Shown here: piece after piece, positions 15,717-24,265 of the stretch | How the letters are laid out: the number at the start of each line of letters is the position of its first letter | Position numbering within the stretch: the stretch's first letter is position 1 | Assembly (NCBI GenBank): GCA_043720875.1 | Contig: JAYSRU010000179.1 | Coordinates: forward strand, 1 to 33,209 | Source: JAYSRU01 sp043720875 | Lineage (GTDB): Bacteria > Bacteroidota > Bacteroidia > Flavobacteriales_D > Crocinitomicaceae | Length of the DNA: 33,209 nucleotides | Direction of reading: 5' to 3' | Notes under the pieces: model-generated | What the model was told of the DNA's origin: nothing | Databases searched by the model: none | Seen by the model: the letters and a program-made list of their open reading frames with translations, nothing else | Made by a program: the position numbers and the translations under genes

Positions 15717-17747
15717 ATGGGTTATATAAGTAGGGATATAAGTTGGTTGTCATTTAATGCACGTGTTTTGCAAGAAGCTATGGATGACCAAAATCCATTG
15801 GTTGAAAGAATCCGATTTCTTGGTATTTACAGCAACAATTTAGATGAGTTTTACCGGGTTCGTATTGCTTCTTTAAAACGTGCCATCAAATTAGGAGTAA
15901 AAAACTTTGATGATTACAGCCACTCGTTGTCTCAATTATCTATTGAAATTAATGAAAAAATTGCGGATCAGCAGGTGCTTTTTGAAGCAACCTATGTTTC
16001 CCTACTTTCACAACTTGAGAATGAGAATATATTTCAAGTTGATGAAAATCATCTTACTGTTTCTCAACAAAACTTACTAAGTGATTACTTTCATTCTCAA
16101 CTAAGACAAAACATAGTTCCAGTTTTGCTGCGTAAAAACTTTCCGTTTCCAAAACTTAAAGACAAGGGGATTTACTTGGCAGTAAAAATGGAATTTGGTG
16201 ATTCCGTGCAATATGCTTTATTACAAATTCCGGATACACATAAACGCTTCTACGTACTGCCGGAAGAGAATGGAGTCAATAAATTTATTCTCTTAGACGA
16301 TATTATTCGTTTAAACTTGTCTCGCATTTTTAGTATTTTTAAATATACTCTTATTCAAGCATACACCTTTAAATTTTCACGTGACGCTGAACTTACTTTA
16401 GAGGATGATCTCCATCTGAATATTCGGCAAAAGATGGAAAAAAGCTTGAAAAACAGAAAAAAAGGTGACCCAATTCGTTTTGTATTTGACGAATTCATGC
16501 CTAAAGATTTGCAACAAATTCTTTTCAAAGGATTAAACATTAAATCGCAAGGAGACGCTGTATCTGGCGCAAAATATCACAACTTTAAAGACTTCATGAA
16601 GTTTCCTGATTTTGGTAAAACGCATTTAATCTACCCCGCTTTGCCACCCTTGAATCATCCAAACATTACACATGATAAATCAATTCTTAAACAATTACTA
16701 AAAAAGGATCATCTATTAAGTTTTCCTTATCAAAAATTCGATTACATAATAGACCTATTACGTGAAGCTGCACTTGATCCGAAGGTTACAAAAATCAAAA
16801 TTAATCTTTATCGAGTAGCTAAAGATTCAAAAATCGTAAATGCACTTCTTTCGGCTGTACAAAATGGAAAAGAAGTAGTTGCAATAATTGAATTGAAGGC
16901 CCGGTTTGATGAAGAAAATAACCTCTATTGGGCAGAAAAATTACAAGAAGAAGGCGCAACTGTTTTACATGGCATTGAAAGCTATAAAATTCACTCCAAA
17001 CTGCTCTACATCGAGCGCATTTCTGAAAACATCAAACAAGAACTTGCCTTTGTTGGCACCGGAAATTTTAACGAAGGAACCGCTTCAGTATATTCAGATT
17101 TAGGTTATTTTACAGCGAACAAGAACCTAATTGATGAAGTAAAAAAAGTTTTTCGATTTATAGAAAACCCTTTATTGAACAATCTTGAGTTCAAATACTT
17201 GCAGGTTTCCCCATTCAACAATCGTTCGAATGTCACCAATTTGATAAAGAAAGAAATAGAAAATGCAAACCTTGGCAAGCCTGCATCTATTCGTCTAAAA
17301 ATAAACAACTTAGTCGATAAAAGATTAATCGAAAATTTAGTAGCTGCTTCAACCGCTGGAGTAAAAATAATCATCATCGCTCGTGGCATGTGCTGTTTGG
17401 TGCCGGAAACCAAAACAAATAGAAAGAACATAAAAATCATAAGTATTGTAGATCGATTTTTGGAGCACAGCAGAATGATGATTTTCGAAAATGGAGGAAA
17501 ACCAAAATTCTTTATTACTTCTGCGGACTGGATGGAAAGGAATATGGATAGACGTATAGAGGTTGGCGTACCAATCTTAGACAAAAACATCCAGCAACAA
17601 TTACTTCATTTTTTCGAATTTCAGCAAGCAGATACATTTAAAGGCCGAATTATTGAAAAAAACAAGGTAAATCAATACATTCTTCCCATCAGAAACGTAG
17701 AAACTAGGTCACAACAAAAAACATATGATTATCTTCGCGCTTTGTAA
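15717..17747 (+). CDS. ppk: polyphosphate kinase 1
   Basis: Polymerises the gamma-phosphate of ATP into polyphosphate and can run backwards to make ATP. The start is ATG 15717 (676 aa); GYISRDISWLSFNARVLQEA is the conserved N-terminus, and the extension upstream would lie in the terminator. Both catalytic histidines are visible: H426 in SYKIHSKLL (E. coli H435) and H584 in EHSRMMIF (E. coli H592), 158 residues apart against 157 in E. coli. Other marks are VGTGNFNEGTASVYSDLGYF and WMERNMDRRIEVGVPI. The exopolyphosphatase gene follows after 17 bp and should be co-transcribed. Confidence 0.96.
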   Translation: MGYISRDISWLSFNARVLQEAMDDQNPLVERIRFLGIYSNNLDEFYRVRIASLKRAIKLGVKNFDDYSHSLSQLSIEINEKIADQQVLFEATYVSLLSQLENENIFQVDENHLTVSQQNLLSDYFHSQLRQNIVPVLLRKNFPFPKLKDKGIYLAVKMEFGDSVQYALLQIPDTHKRFYVLPEENGVNKFILLDDIIRLNLSRIFSIFKYTLIQAYTFKFSRDAELTLEDDLHLNIRQKMEKSLKNRKKGDPIRFVFDEFMPKDLQQILFKGLNIKSQGDAVSGAKYHNFKDFMKFPDFGKTHLIYPALPPLNHPNITHDKSILKQLLKKDHLLSFPYQKFDYIIDLLREAALDPKVTKIKINLYRVAKDSKIVNALLSAVQNGKEVVAIIELKARFDEENNLYWAEKLQEEGATVLHGIESYKIHSKLLYIERISENIKQELAFVGTGNFNEGTASVYSDLGYFTANKNLIDEVKKVFRFIENPLLNNLEFKYLQVSPFNNRSNVTNLIKKEIENANLGKPASIRLKINNLVDKRLIENLVAASTAGVKIIIIARGMCCLVPETKTNRKNIKIISIVDRFLEHSRMMIFENGGKPKFFITSADWMERNMDRRIEVGVPILDKNIQQQLLHFFEFQQADTFKGRIIEKNKVNQYILPIRNVETRSQQKTYDYLRAL

Positions 17748-17764
17748 AACATAACAAAGTAAAT

Positions 17765-18646
17765 TTGAGGTACGGTGCAATAGATATTGGAACAAATGCA
17801 GCCCGATTATTAGTTGGAGAGGTTTGTATTGAAAACGGTCATACGTTTGTTAAAAAAATATCCTATACAAGGATACCACTTCGTTTAGGCTTAGAAGTTT
17901 TTGATGAAGGAGAAATTTCTAAACAAAAAACAAAAGATTTTGTAAAAACGATTCAAGCTTTTAGACTAATATCTGAAATTTTTCAGGTAAAAAAATTAAG
18001 AGCTTGCGCCACCTCTGCCATGCGCGATGCAAAAAACGGCAAAGAAGTGCAAGAAAAAATTGAACAGGAAACTGGCGTTAAGATCGAGATCATTAATGGC
18101 GAAGAGGAAGCAGAATTAATTCTTGGAACCTTCTTTCTCATGGATATTGCTAAGGAAATTCCATTTTTAGTAATCGATGTGGGCGGTGGTAGCACAGAGA
18201 TCAGTATTTTTGAAAATGGCAGTAAGGTGGCATCCAAATCCTTCAACATAGGAACGATAAGAATGCTCAAAGGAAAGGTGAATCATTCCATATGGGATGA
18301 AATCACTAGTTGGCTAAACAGTAATGTTGACAATAGTGTAAGTCATAGAATTTACGGAACTGGTGGAAATATTAATAAAATTCACAAAATTAGTGGGTGT
18401 AAAGACAATAACGCACTCCCATTATCGGAATTAAAAGCATTACACGATGAATTCGTGCAATTTTCACCCGAAATTCTTGTTGAACGCTTTCAATTGAAGC
18501 CCGATCGAGCCGATGTAATAGTTCCTGCTGCGGAGATCTATATTTTCATTCTTGAACTTCTCAAAGTAACAGAAATCGCTGTTCCAAAAATAGGCTTGAC
18601 CGATGGAATAGTATATGACTTGTATCTGCAAAGCCTGACTGAGTAA
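17765..18646 (+). CDS. exopolyphosphatase / guanosine pentaphosphatase (Ppx/GppA), short form
   Basis: Hydrolyses terminal phosphates from polyphosphate or pppGpp. At 293 aa it is the short form without the C-terminal HD-type half of E. coli Ppx. The ASKHA fold is clear: AIDIGTNAARLLVG at 5-18, ATSAMRDA at 82-89, GEEEAELI at 112-119 and DVGGGSTEIS at 138-147, then GTGGNINKI. The start codon must be TTG 17765: the conserved N-terminus begins directly there, and no ATG or GTG precedes it in frame after the ppk stop. It is 17 bp behind ppk, so synthesis and breakdown of polyphosphate are set in one transcript. Confidence 0.9.
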   Translation: MRYGAIDIGTNAARLLVGEVCIENGHTFVKKISYTRIPLRLGLEVFDEGEISKQKTKDFVKTIQAFRLISEIFQVKKLRACATSAMRDAKNGKEVQEKIEQETGVKIEIINGEEEAELILGTFFLMDIAKEIPFLVIDVGGGSTEISIFENGSKVASKSFNIGTIRMLKGKVNHSIWDEITSWLNSNVDNSVSHRIYGTGGNINKIHKISGCKDNNALPLSELKALHDEFVQFSPEILVERFQLKPDRADVIVPAAEIYIFILELLKVTEIAVPKIGLTDGIVYDLYLQSLTE

Positions 18647-18704
18647 AAACTTACGCTTACATCCTGATTTAATAAATGCGTCAGCCGTTAAAAAAGGTTA
18701 AGCA

Positions 18705-18736
18705 TTGCCATTTCACAAATACCCATGTTAACTTAG
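18705..18736 (+). promoter_or_regulatory. promoter of the RprX/RprY-like operon
   Basis: TTG at 18705-18707, a 21-bp spacer, and TAACTTAG at 18729-18736 (one mismatch to TAnnTTTG), 12 bp before the ATG at 18749. Confidence 0.4.
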
Positions 18737-18748
18737 CAAAAAAAAGTA

Positions 18749-20365
18749 ATGGTAAAAAAAATTCGAGTAAATTTAATTGTTGTCATCATCAGCGTTGCTT
18801 TACTCGCATTAGTAGGAATTCAAATTTACCAAGGCAGTCAATTATTTAAGAGTAAATCTGAAGAACTTACAGAAAGATTAGAAACTTCATTAGAACGCAT
18901 TACGGTGCGTCATGAAAAAACCGAAGACATTCGGCGCTATTTAGAGATTGTAGAAAAAGATTTTAGCGGGCAATACAAAGAAGTATTAAAACAAGAATTT
19001 AAAAACCTTCTTTCTTCTAATGAAGCAATTAGTATATCGGATACAACCTTTACGAAAGACGGACAAAAGCAGCATTTCTTAGTCATCAAAGGCTCAGCCT
19101 ATGATTCAATTCTTGGCATTCACGCCAAGCATGAGGTTATGGCCAGAAACGTGAAGGAGGTTAGGGAATTATTCAATCACGACATGAATAAAAATCCGAT
19201 TGAAGGTAGTCCTATTGCAGTTCAATTAGACACCAGGGTCATGCAGCAAATTTTCAAAAAGGCAAAATTTGTAAATGAGATGATGATGCAAGCTTTTCAT
19301 GACAATGTTTATTTACCTCCTTCGAAACGCATAAGTCTTCACTACCTCGATTCCATTATTGAATTTGAATTAAAGCGTTCAGGCTTACCAAGCAATTATA
19401 ACTTTGTTGTTACCAATGAAGAAGAGGAACCGATACTTTTTGATCGTTCGGTAAAAGCTTACAAGTGTGATTTGAAGCTTGTTGGAGCTGCGGCATCTCC
19501 CCTTTTCCCTGGCAACAGTCTCGACGAGAAACTAATTTTACACATTTCGTTTCCTAAAAAAGGACAAGTGTTATTTCGTGCAATAAGTAGTAGTATTTTG
19601 GTGAGTCTGTCGCTAATTTTCCTAGTAATCGGAGCCTTTACTTTCATGCTCAGAACTATTCTTTCTCAGAAAAAACTGTCAGACATGAAAAATGATTTCA
19701 TAAACAATATGACGCATGAATTCAAAACACCCATTTCTACTATTTCATTGGCTTGCGAAGCAATGAATGATAAAGATATGATGCCACCAATTGTTCTTGA
19801 AAACAGTACACCATATGTGAAAATGATCAAAGATGAAAACACGCGTCTTGAAAAACTAGTGGAAAAAATATTACAATCTGCCGTGATCGAAAGGGGAGAA
19901 TTGAAACTTAAAAAAGAAAACATTAACCTGCAAGAAATTATTCATCAAGTAGTAGATAATGCAAAGTTCAGGGTTTTAAACATTGGAGGAAATATTGACC
20001 TCAAAATGGAAGAAAACAATGACGTAATTTTTGCCGATAGAGTTCATACGGTGAACATTATGGTTAACTTGTTAGACAATGCGATAAAGTACAGTAAGGA
20101 AAATGTTCAAATAGATGTATCCTTCAAAAAAGTAGGCACGCATTTTGAATTCTCGGTGCAAGACCAAGGTATTGGAATAAAGAAAGAATACTTAAGCAAA
20201 ATTTTTGACAAACTTTATCGTGTACCAACCGGAAATCTTCACAACGTGAAAGGCTTCGGCCTAGGACTTAGCTATGTAAAATCTATCATACGACTTCATG
20301 GTTGGGAAGTTCGTGTTAGAAGTGAAGAAGGAAAGGGAACACTATTTAGATTAATAATGCGTTAA
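18749..20365 (+). CDS. sensor histidine kinase, RprX-like
   Basis: A 538-aa membrane kinase. The first membrane segment (about 7-28) and the second (about 280-302) enclose a 250-residue periplasmic sensor region with no family I recognise. The His box NNMTHEFKTP holds H323, followed by NLLDNAIKYS (N box), VQDQGIGIKK (G1), IFDKLYRVPTGNLHNVKG and FGLGLSYVKSIIRLHG (G2). The 'FDKLYRVPTGN(L/I)HNVKGFGLGL' type of G2 region and the large periplasmic domain are characteristic of the Bacteroidetes RprX group. The signal is unknown. The response regulator starts 19 bp later. Confidence 0.88.
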   Translation: MVKKIRVNLIVVIISVALLALVGIQIYQGSQLFKSKSEELTERLETSLERITVRHEKTEDIRRYLEIVEKDFSGQYKEVLKQEFKNLLSSNEAISISDTTFTKDGQKQHFLVIKGSAYDSILGIHAKHEVMARNVKEVRELFNHDMNKNPIEGSPIAVQLDTRVMQQIFKKAKFVNEMMMQAFHDNVYLPPSKRISLHYLDSIIEFELKRSGLPSNYNFVVTNEEEEPILFDRSVKAYKCDLKLVGAAASPLFPGNSLDEKLILHISFPKKGQVLFRAISSSILVSLSLIFLVIGAFTFMLRTILSQKKLSDMKNDFINNMTHEFKTPISTISLACEAMNDKDMMPPIVLENSTPYVKMIKDENTRLEKLVEKILQSAVIERGELKLKKENINLQEIIHQVVDNAKFRVLNIGGNIDLKMEENNDVIFADRVHTVNIMVNLLDNAIKYSKENVQIDVSFKKVGTHFEFSVQDQGIGIKKEYLSKIFDKLYRVPTGNLHNVKGFGLGLSYVKSIIRLHGWEVRVRSEEGKGTLFRLIMR

Positions 20366-20384
20366 CTATTAACAATTTTAAGAT

Positions 20385-21074
20385 ATGAACACAAAAGCAA
20401 AGATACTTTTAGCAGAAGATGACGAAAATTTAGGCATGCTTCTCAACAATTATTTAAAAGCTAAAGGATTTGATGTATCCTTGGCACGTGACGGAAAAGC
20501 AGCGTTTGAAAAATATACCCAAGGCAAATTCGATTTCCTCATTCTGGATGTAATGATGCCTGAAATGGATGGATTTACACTGGCAAAAGAAATCAGAGAA
20601 ACAGATAAAAGAACTCCCGTACTTTTCTTGACTGCTAAAAACATGAAAGAAGACAAATTACAAGGTTTTGAAATTGGAGCAGATGATTACCTTACCAAGC
20701 CTTTTCAGATGGAAGAATTGGTTGCGCGTATAAACGCCATCTTAAATCGTGTTGGAGGGAATTCGAATGAAGCAAAAGAAATCTTCACCATTGGAAATTT
20801 GAGCTTCGAACCAGAAAAACGAATTTTACATCTGCCAACCGAAGATCGAAAGTTAACAACGAAAGAAAGTAGCTTGTTGGAATTACTGATTAAAAACAAA
20901 GATCAAATTTTGGACAGACAGGCTACGTTAAGGCTTATTTGGGGAGATGACAATTACTTTAACGGTAGAAGCATGGACGTTTATATAGCTAAACTTCGAA
21001 AGCTACTTAAATCTGATGAAAGAATTGAAATAATGAATATTCACGGTAAAGGCTTTAAACTAATCTTAACCTAA
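20385..21074 (+). CDS. response regulator, OmpR family, RprY-like
   Basis: A 229-aa DNA-binding regulator. The receiver has E11/D12/D13, phosphoacceptor D55 in FLILDVMMPEMDG, T83 and K105. The winged helix in the C-terminal half contains LTTKESSLLELLIKNKDQIL and NGRSMDVYIAKLRKLLKSD. It is paired with the kinase just upstream, and a terminator lies 19 bp behind it. RprY in relatives has been linked to envelope and redox stress; which genes it controls here cannot be seen. Confidence 0.92.
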   Translation: MNTKAKILLAEDDENLGMLLNNYLKAKGFDVSLARDGKAAFEKYTQGKFDFLILDVMMPEMDGFTLAKEIRETDKRTPVLFLTAKNMKEDKLQGFEIGADDYLTKPFQMEELVARINAILNRVGGNSNEAKEIFTIGNLSFEPEKRILHLPTEDRKLTTKESSLLELLIKNKDQILDRQATLRLIWGDDNYFNGRSMDVYIAKLRKLLKSDERIEIMNIHGKGFKLILT

Positions 21075-21092
21075 TTTTTTGAACCAATACTT

Positions 21093-21122
21093 AAAAGACT
21101 TTTTTCGGAAGGTCTTTTTTTT
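21093..21122 (+). terminator. intrinsic terminator of the RprX/RprY-like operon
   Basis: AAAAGACTTT (21093-21102) pairs with AAGGTCTTTT (21109-21118) with one G-T pair and a 6-nt loop, then a T-run to 21122. Confidence 0.75.
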
Positions 21123-21252
21123 GTATCCTATTTACACCCAACACCCTATATAATACTGGAGAACCCTACTGAAACAAAACAGTTCCAACTGTAAAACTAA
21201 TCCAGGATTTTCTACCCTACAAGTTCAATGATACGGTTACAGAAAATAGCAG

Positions 21253-21287
21253 TACAAAAAAAGCGCTCGTCAGTTGACGAGCGCTTT
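21253..21287 (-). terminator. strong intrinsic terminator of the T9SS cargo gene
   Basis: AAAGCGCTCGTC (21260-21271) and GACGAGCGCTTT (21276-21287) make a perfect 12-bp GC-rich stem with a 4-nt loop. On the minus strand it is followed by a T-run (A-run at 21254-21259 on plus). It lies 20 bp past the stop codon. The gap 21075-21307 holds only these convergent terminators and a minor palindrome. Confidence 0.85.
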
Positions 21288-21307
21288 ACAATCAATAAAA
21301 AGATTGA

Positions 21308-22237
21308 TTAGTTCTTATTGAATTTACCATGAGCAACTTTACCAGAAACTGTAACAGCTTGGTAAGTATACGTTCCAGCAGCAAGTTCAGATACATTAAC
21401 AGTTGAAGTTGAAGATGTAGCAACAACTTTTCCGTCCATAGAAACTACGCTTACAGAAGCTAATGCTTCATTAGCAGTAATGTTCAATTCAGAAGAAGCA
21501 GGGTTAGGATAAACACCTGTAACGAAAGAAGCTTCATCTAAGCTTAGAGGGCTAAATTGCATAATTGGGAACATTGCCCAAGTTGCCAAAAATGAAGCGC
21601 CCCAATTTGCAGCATCTGCAATAACGTGGTAAGAACCATCACTCCACAATTCACCAACATGTGCTGGAGAATCATTGTAAGGAGCTGTACTAACGTTGTT
21701 TTGAACAAGCGTCATTTCGTTAGCACCAGTTGGCAAGACCAAAGAAACCCAAAACTTATAGTTTCCAGGAGTTCCTGGTATTCCGATAGCAGTTGGAAAC
21801 ATTGCCACTACGTTGAAACCAACTGGAACTGGACCACCATTAGCGATACCTTGTACGCCTGTAGCAGAAGTATCAACAGCTGATAACATTACTGATGAAG
21901 TACCTAAAAGTCCACCAGGAGTAAGATCTGGTGCACCTGCAGCATCTCTTAAAATCAATACTTGAAAAGCACCTGTACCAACTTTGTTAGCCACCCACAA
22001 ACACACTCCTTTGATTTGTCCACCACCTGAAACACCCACAGATGCATCAAACAATTGCATTTTTGCTAAATCACCAAAAGCATTGTTACCAGATACAAAT
22101 CCGCTATCTAAAGGAGCTAGCGCATCAACTCTATAAGAAGTAAATGATGCGTTAGCATAATGATTTGAAATGGTATCTTGTGCGAACGATACACCTGCAG
22201 CCATAATTGCAGTAATTGAAAGTAAAATTTTGTTCAT
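21308..22237 (-). CDS. secreted protein with a type IX secretion sorting domain
   Basis: A 309-aa protein routed through the Sec system and then T9SS to the cell surface or medium. The signal peptide is MNKILLSITAIMAAGVSFAQ. The last about 70 residues are a type A sorting domain: GVYPNPASSELNITANEA, VVSMDGKVV, VSELAAGTYTYQAV and the Lys-rich end GKFNKN. The central 220 residues are Gly/Ala/Val-rich, low in charged residues, with no enzyme motif that I recognise. The low-charge, beta-rich look suggests an adhesive or structural surface domain, but this is inference. It has its own promoter and a strong terminator, so it is a single-gene unit. Confidence 0.85.
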   Translation of the reverse strand: MNKILLSITAIMAAGVSFAQDTISNHYANASFTSYRVDALAPLDSGFVSGNNAFGDLAKMQLFDASVGVSGGGQIKGVCLWVANKVGTGAFQVLILRDAAGAPDLTPGGLLGTSSVMLSAVDTSATGVQGIANGGPVPVGFNVVAMFPTAIGIPGTPGNYKFWVSLVLPTGANEMTLVQNNVSTAPYNDSPAHVGELWSDGSYHVIADAANWGASFLATWAMFPIMQFSPLSLDEASFVTGVYPNPASSELNITANEALASVSVVSMDGKVVATSSTSTVNVSELAAGTYTYQAVTVSGKVAHGKFNKN

Positions 22238-22289
22238 AATATGTTATTTAAAAATTAATTTAATGTAAAAATAGGTAAATTAGTTCTTA

Positions 22290-22297
22290 CAAAAGTA
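22290..22297 (-). promoter_or_regulatory. -7 element of the T9SS cargo gene promoter
   Basis: The minus strand reads TACTTTTG, an exact TAnnTTTG match, 52 bp before the ATG at 22237. This implies an AT-rich leader of about 45 nt. No TTG at -33. Confidence 0.45.
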
Positions 22298-22350
22298 GTT
22301 TTATACTGTTAAATATGATGAAAGGTAAAATTCTACTAACAAAGTAGGGA

Positions 22351-22374
22351 ATTGACCTCGCTATGAGCGACAAT
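22351..22374. other. bulged stem-loop after the gamma-carbonic-anhydrase-like gene
   Basis: ATTG-acc-TCGCT-atg-AGCGA-CAAT: a 9-bp stem with a 3-nt bulge, 19 bp after the stop of the hexapeptide gene on the minus strand. No T-run follows, so it is at best a weak or processing hairpin. Confidence 0.25.
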
Positions 22375-22392
22375 CTTATAACTTAATTTTTG

Positions 22393-22905
22393 TTATTTAA
22401 ACCAAGAGGAATACATCAAATAATTATTCGCAATGCGTTTGATTTCACCATCAAACAACTCTTTTGAAACTTCTTTAACTTTTTTAGCTGGTACACCGGC
22501 ATAAATACTTCCAGATTCTACCCTCGTGTTTTCGAGTAAAACAGCGCCAGCTGCTATGATCGAATTTTTTTCAATGTAACAGTTGTCCATTACAATGCTA
22601 CCCATTCCAACTAAAACATTTTCTTCAATGGTGCAACCGTGCACTAATGCGTTGTGTCCAATCGAGACATTATCTCCAATATTGACTTTCGTTTTTTCGT
22701 AAGTACAATGAATCACTGCGCCATCTTGAATATTCACCTTATTGCCGATTCGAATACTATTTACATCGCCTCGAATAACGGCATTGAACCAAACCGAACA
22801 TTCGTTGCCCATTACGATATCGCCCACCAACGTGGCATTTTCTGCTAAATAGCAATCTTCTCCTAATTGAGGTTCGAAACCTCTACACGCTTTAACTAAT
22901 GCCAT
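22393..22905 (-). CDS. gamma-carbonic anhydrase-like hexapeptide-repeat protein (YrdA/PaaY type)
   Basis: A left-handed beta-helix protein of 170 aa, starting at ATG 22905 (MALVKACRGF). Hexapeptide turns such as VGDIVMGNECSVWFNAVIRG fill most of the length. Three His residues sit where gamma-carbonic anhydrases bind metal: H66 in VIHC, H84 and H89 in SIGHNALVHG. Members of this group range from true carbonic anhydrases to proteins of unclear activity, so CO2 hydration is likely but unproven. The start lies inside the end of the AlkD-type gene (14-bp overlap), implying coupling. A beta-carbonic anhydrase gene lies two genes upstream in the same run. Confidence 0.85.
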   Translation of the reverse strand: MALVKACRGFEPQLGEDCYLAENATLVGDIVMGNECSVWFNAVIRGDVNSIRIGNKVNIQDGAVIHCTYEKTKVNIGDNVSIGHNALVHGCTIEENVLVGMGSIVMDNCYIEKNSIIAAGAVLLENTRVESGSIYAGVPAKKVKEVSKELFDGEIKRIANNYLMYSSWFK

Positions 22906-23590
22906 ACTTATCAAAATGTTTTAGAGCTTCACGTTTCGCTAATCCCTGTATGTTGTATTTTTCTACTATGCTTTTTACCGCAAGTGCATCAATTTTTGCA
23001 TGTTGGCGCAAACTCCAACCAATTGCCTTTTGAATAAAAAATTCATTGTTACGTTGGTATTGTATAATCAAACTTTCCAACAAATTTATATCAATCGTTG
23101 CCTTGTATTTAAGTTGAAAGATCAATGTCGTTCTTTCTAGCCATAGGTTTTCAGACGTTCTAAAATCATCCACCATTTGAGCTTTTTGCGTTGGAAAATG
23201 CTGGTAATATTTGCCTACTACATTTGAAGCCAAAGCATCAACAGAATCCCACCACGATTTTTGAGTAAGTAACCATTCAAATTTAGCAGTGTCCAACAGT
23301 TGCAGTTCTTCTTTTTTCCAGGTATTGAGCCAGTCGATGCCAATGTATTGAAACTCACGTTCGTCTTTATCCCAAAGTGCAACTAGTAGGTCCCAATATT
23401 CATTTTTAGCTATTTTGATTTTCATTTCCGCCAGCCATACTTTTTGAATAGCCTTTCGATCCTCCGCCATTATTCCAAAATAAACAAATCTGTTTTTCAT
23501 GTATGCCGACATTCTTCCTGCAACATGATCATCACGCTTTGCTGCTAATCGATCCGCTAAGATTTGAATTTGTTGGCTTACGGCGTTCAA
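22892..23590 (-). CDS. AlkD-type DNA alkylation repair glycosylase
   Basis: A 232-aa HEAT-repeat DNA glycosylase that removes bulky alkylated purines such as 7-methylguanine. The Bacillus cereus AlkD active-site residues W109, D113, R148 and W187 match W114, D118 (KSWWDSVD), R153 (WLERTTLIFQL) and W192 (GWSLRQHAK), all at a constant offset of 5. This supports both function and start site. The start codon must be TTG 23590, directly behind the beta-carbonic anhydrase stop (1-bp gap); no ATG precedes it in frame, and the first internal ATG (residue 27) would remove the first helix. It is unusual to see a repair enzyme between two carbonic anhydrase genes. Confidence 0.88.
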   Translation of the reverse strand: MNAVSQQIQILADRLAAKRDDHVAGRMSAYMKNRFVYFGIMAEDRKAIQKVWLAEMKIKIAKNEYWDLLVALWDKDEREFQYIGIDWLNTWKKEELQLLDTAKFEWLLTQKSWWDSVDALASNVVGKYYQHFPTQKAQMVDDFRTSENLWLERTTLIFQLKYKATIDINLLESLIIQYQRNNEFFIQKAIGWSLRQHAKIDALAVKSIVEKYNIQGLAKREALKHFDKYGIS

Positions 23591-23591
23591 T

Positions 23592-24254
23592 CTAATGTTG
23601 TTTTCGATTATTGCTTCCTTCCATATACAATTGATCCATTTCAGGTAAAGAATTATCGTCCAGCAAAGTGATTTCTAAATCTTTGATTAGACCATCATGT
23701 AAACCATACACCCAACCATGAATTTGCACATCTTGTTTTGAATTCCATGCTTTTTGTATGATAGACGTTTTTGCCAAATCTTGCACTTGCTCCCACACGT
23801 TTAACTCAACAAAACGATCAAATCTTAGCCCAACATCCTTAATTTGATTTAATTCATCCGCATGGTAACGATAAACATCTTTTATGTGTCTAATCCAGTT
23901 GTCTATGATTCCAATGTGTGCATTTCCCATTGCCGCTTTCACTCCACCGCAACCGTAATGCCCACACACAATAACATGTTTAACTTTTAGTACGTTCACC
24001 GCATAATCCAAGACGCTTAACATACTTATGTCGGTATGCAGAACCATATTAGCAATATTTCGGTGCACAAACACTTCACCCGGTTCAGCTCCGATAATTT
24101 CGTTTGCGGGTACACGACTATCGGAACATCCAATCCATAAAATGGGAGGAGCTTGACCATCGATCATTTTTTCAAAAAATTGGGCGTCGCCTTCTAGTTT
24201 GTTGGCAACCCAGGTGCGATTATTATCTAATAAACCTTTATAATAACGATCCAT
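23592..24254 (-). CDS. can: beta-carbonic anhydrase
   Basis: Interconverts CO2 and bicarbonate in the cytoplasm. The 220-aa sequence shows the zinc ligands of the beta class: C43 and D45 in GCSDSRVPANE, H99 and C102 in GHYGCGGVKAA. The R47 of the Asp-Arg dyad is present. It fits the E. coli Can type in length and in HRNIANMV (64-71). It lies 11 bp downstream of kbl on the same strand and 1 bp before the AlkD-type gene, so it is probably part of a four-gene transcript. Confidence 0.95.
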   Translation of the reverse strand: MDRYYKGLLDNNRTWVANKLEGDAQFFEKMIDGQAPPILWIGCSDSRVPANEIIGAEPGEVFVHRNIANMVLHTDISMLSVLDYAVNVLKVKHVIVCGHYGCGGVKAAMGNAHIGIIDNWIRHIKDVYRYHADELNQIKDVGLRFDRFVELNVWEQVQDLAKTSIIQKAWNSKQDVQIHGWVYGLHDGLIKDLEITLLDDNSLPEMDQLYMEGSNNRKQH

Positions 24255-24265
24255 CGAAATGATTT

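Noticed and set aside
21179..21192. Palindrome ACAGTT-CC-AACTGT between convergent operons
   Set aside because: Arms of only 6 bp in a region of terminators, with no gene start nearby to regulate.
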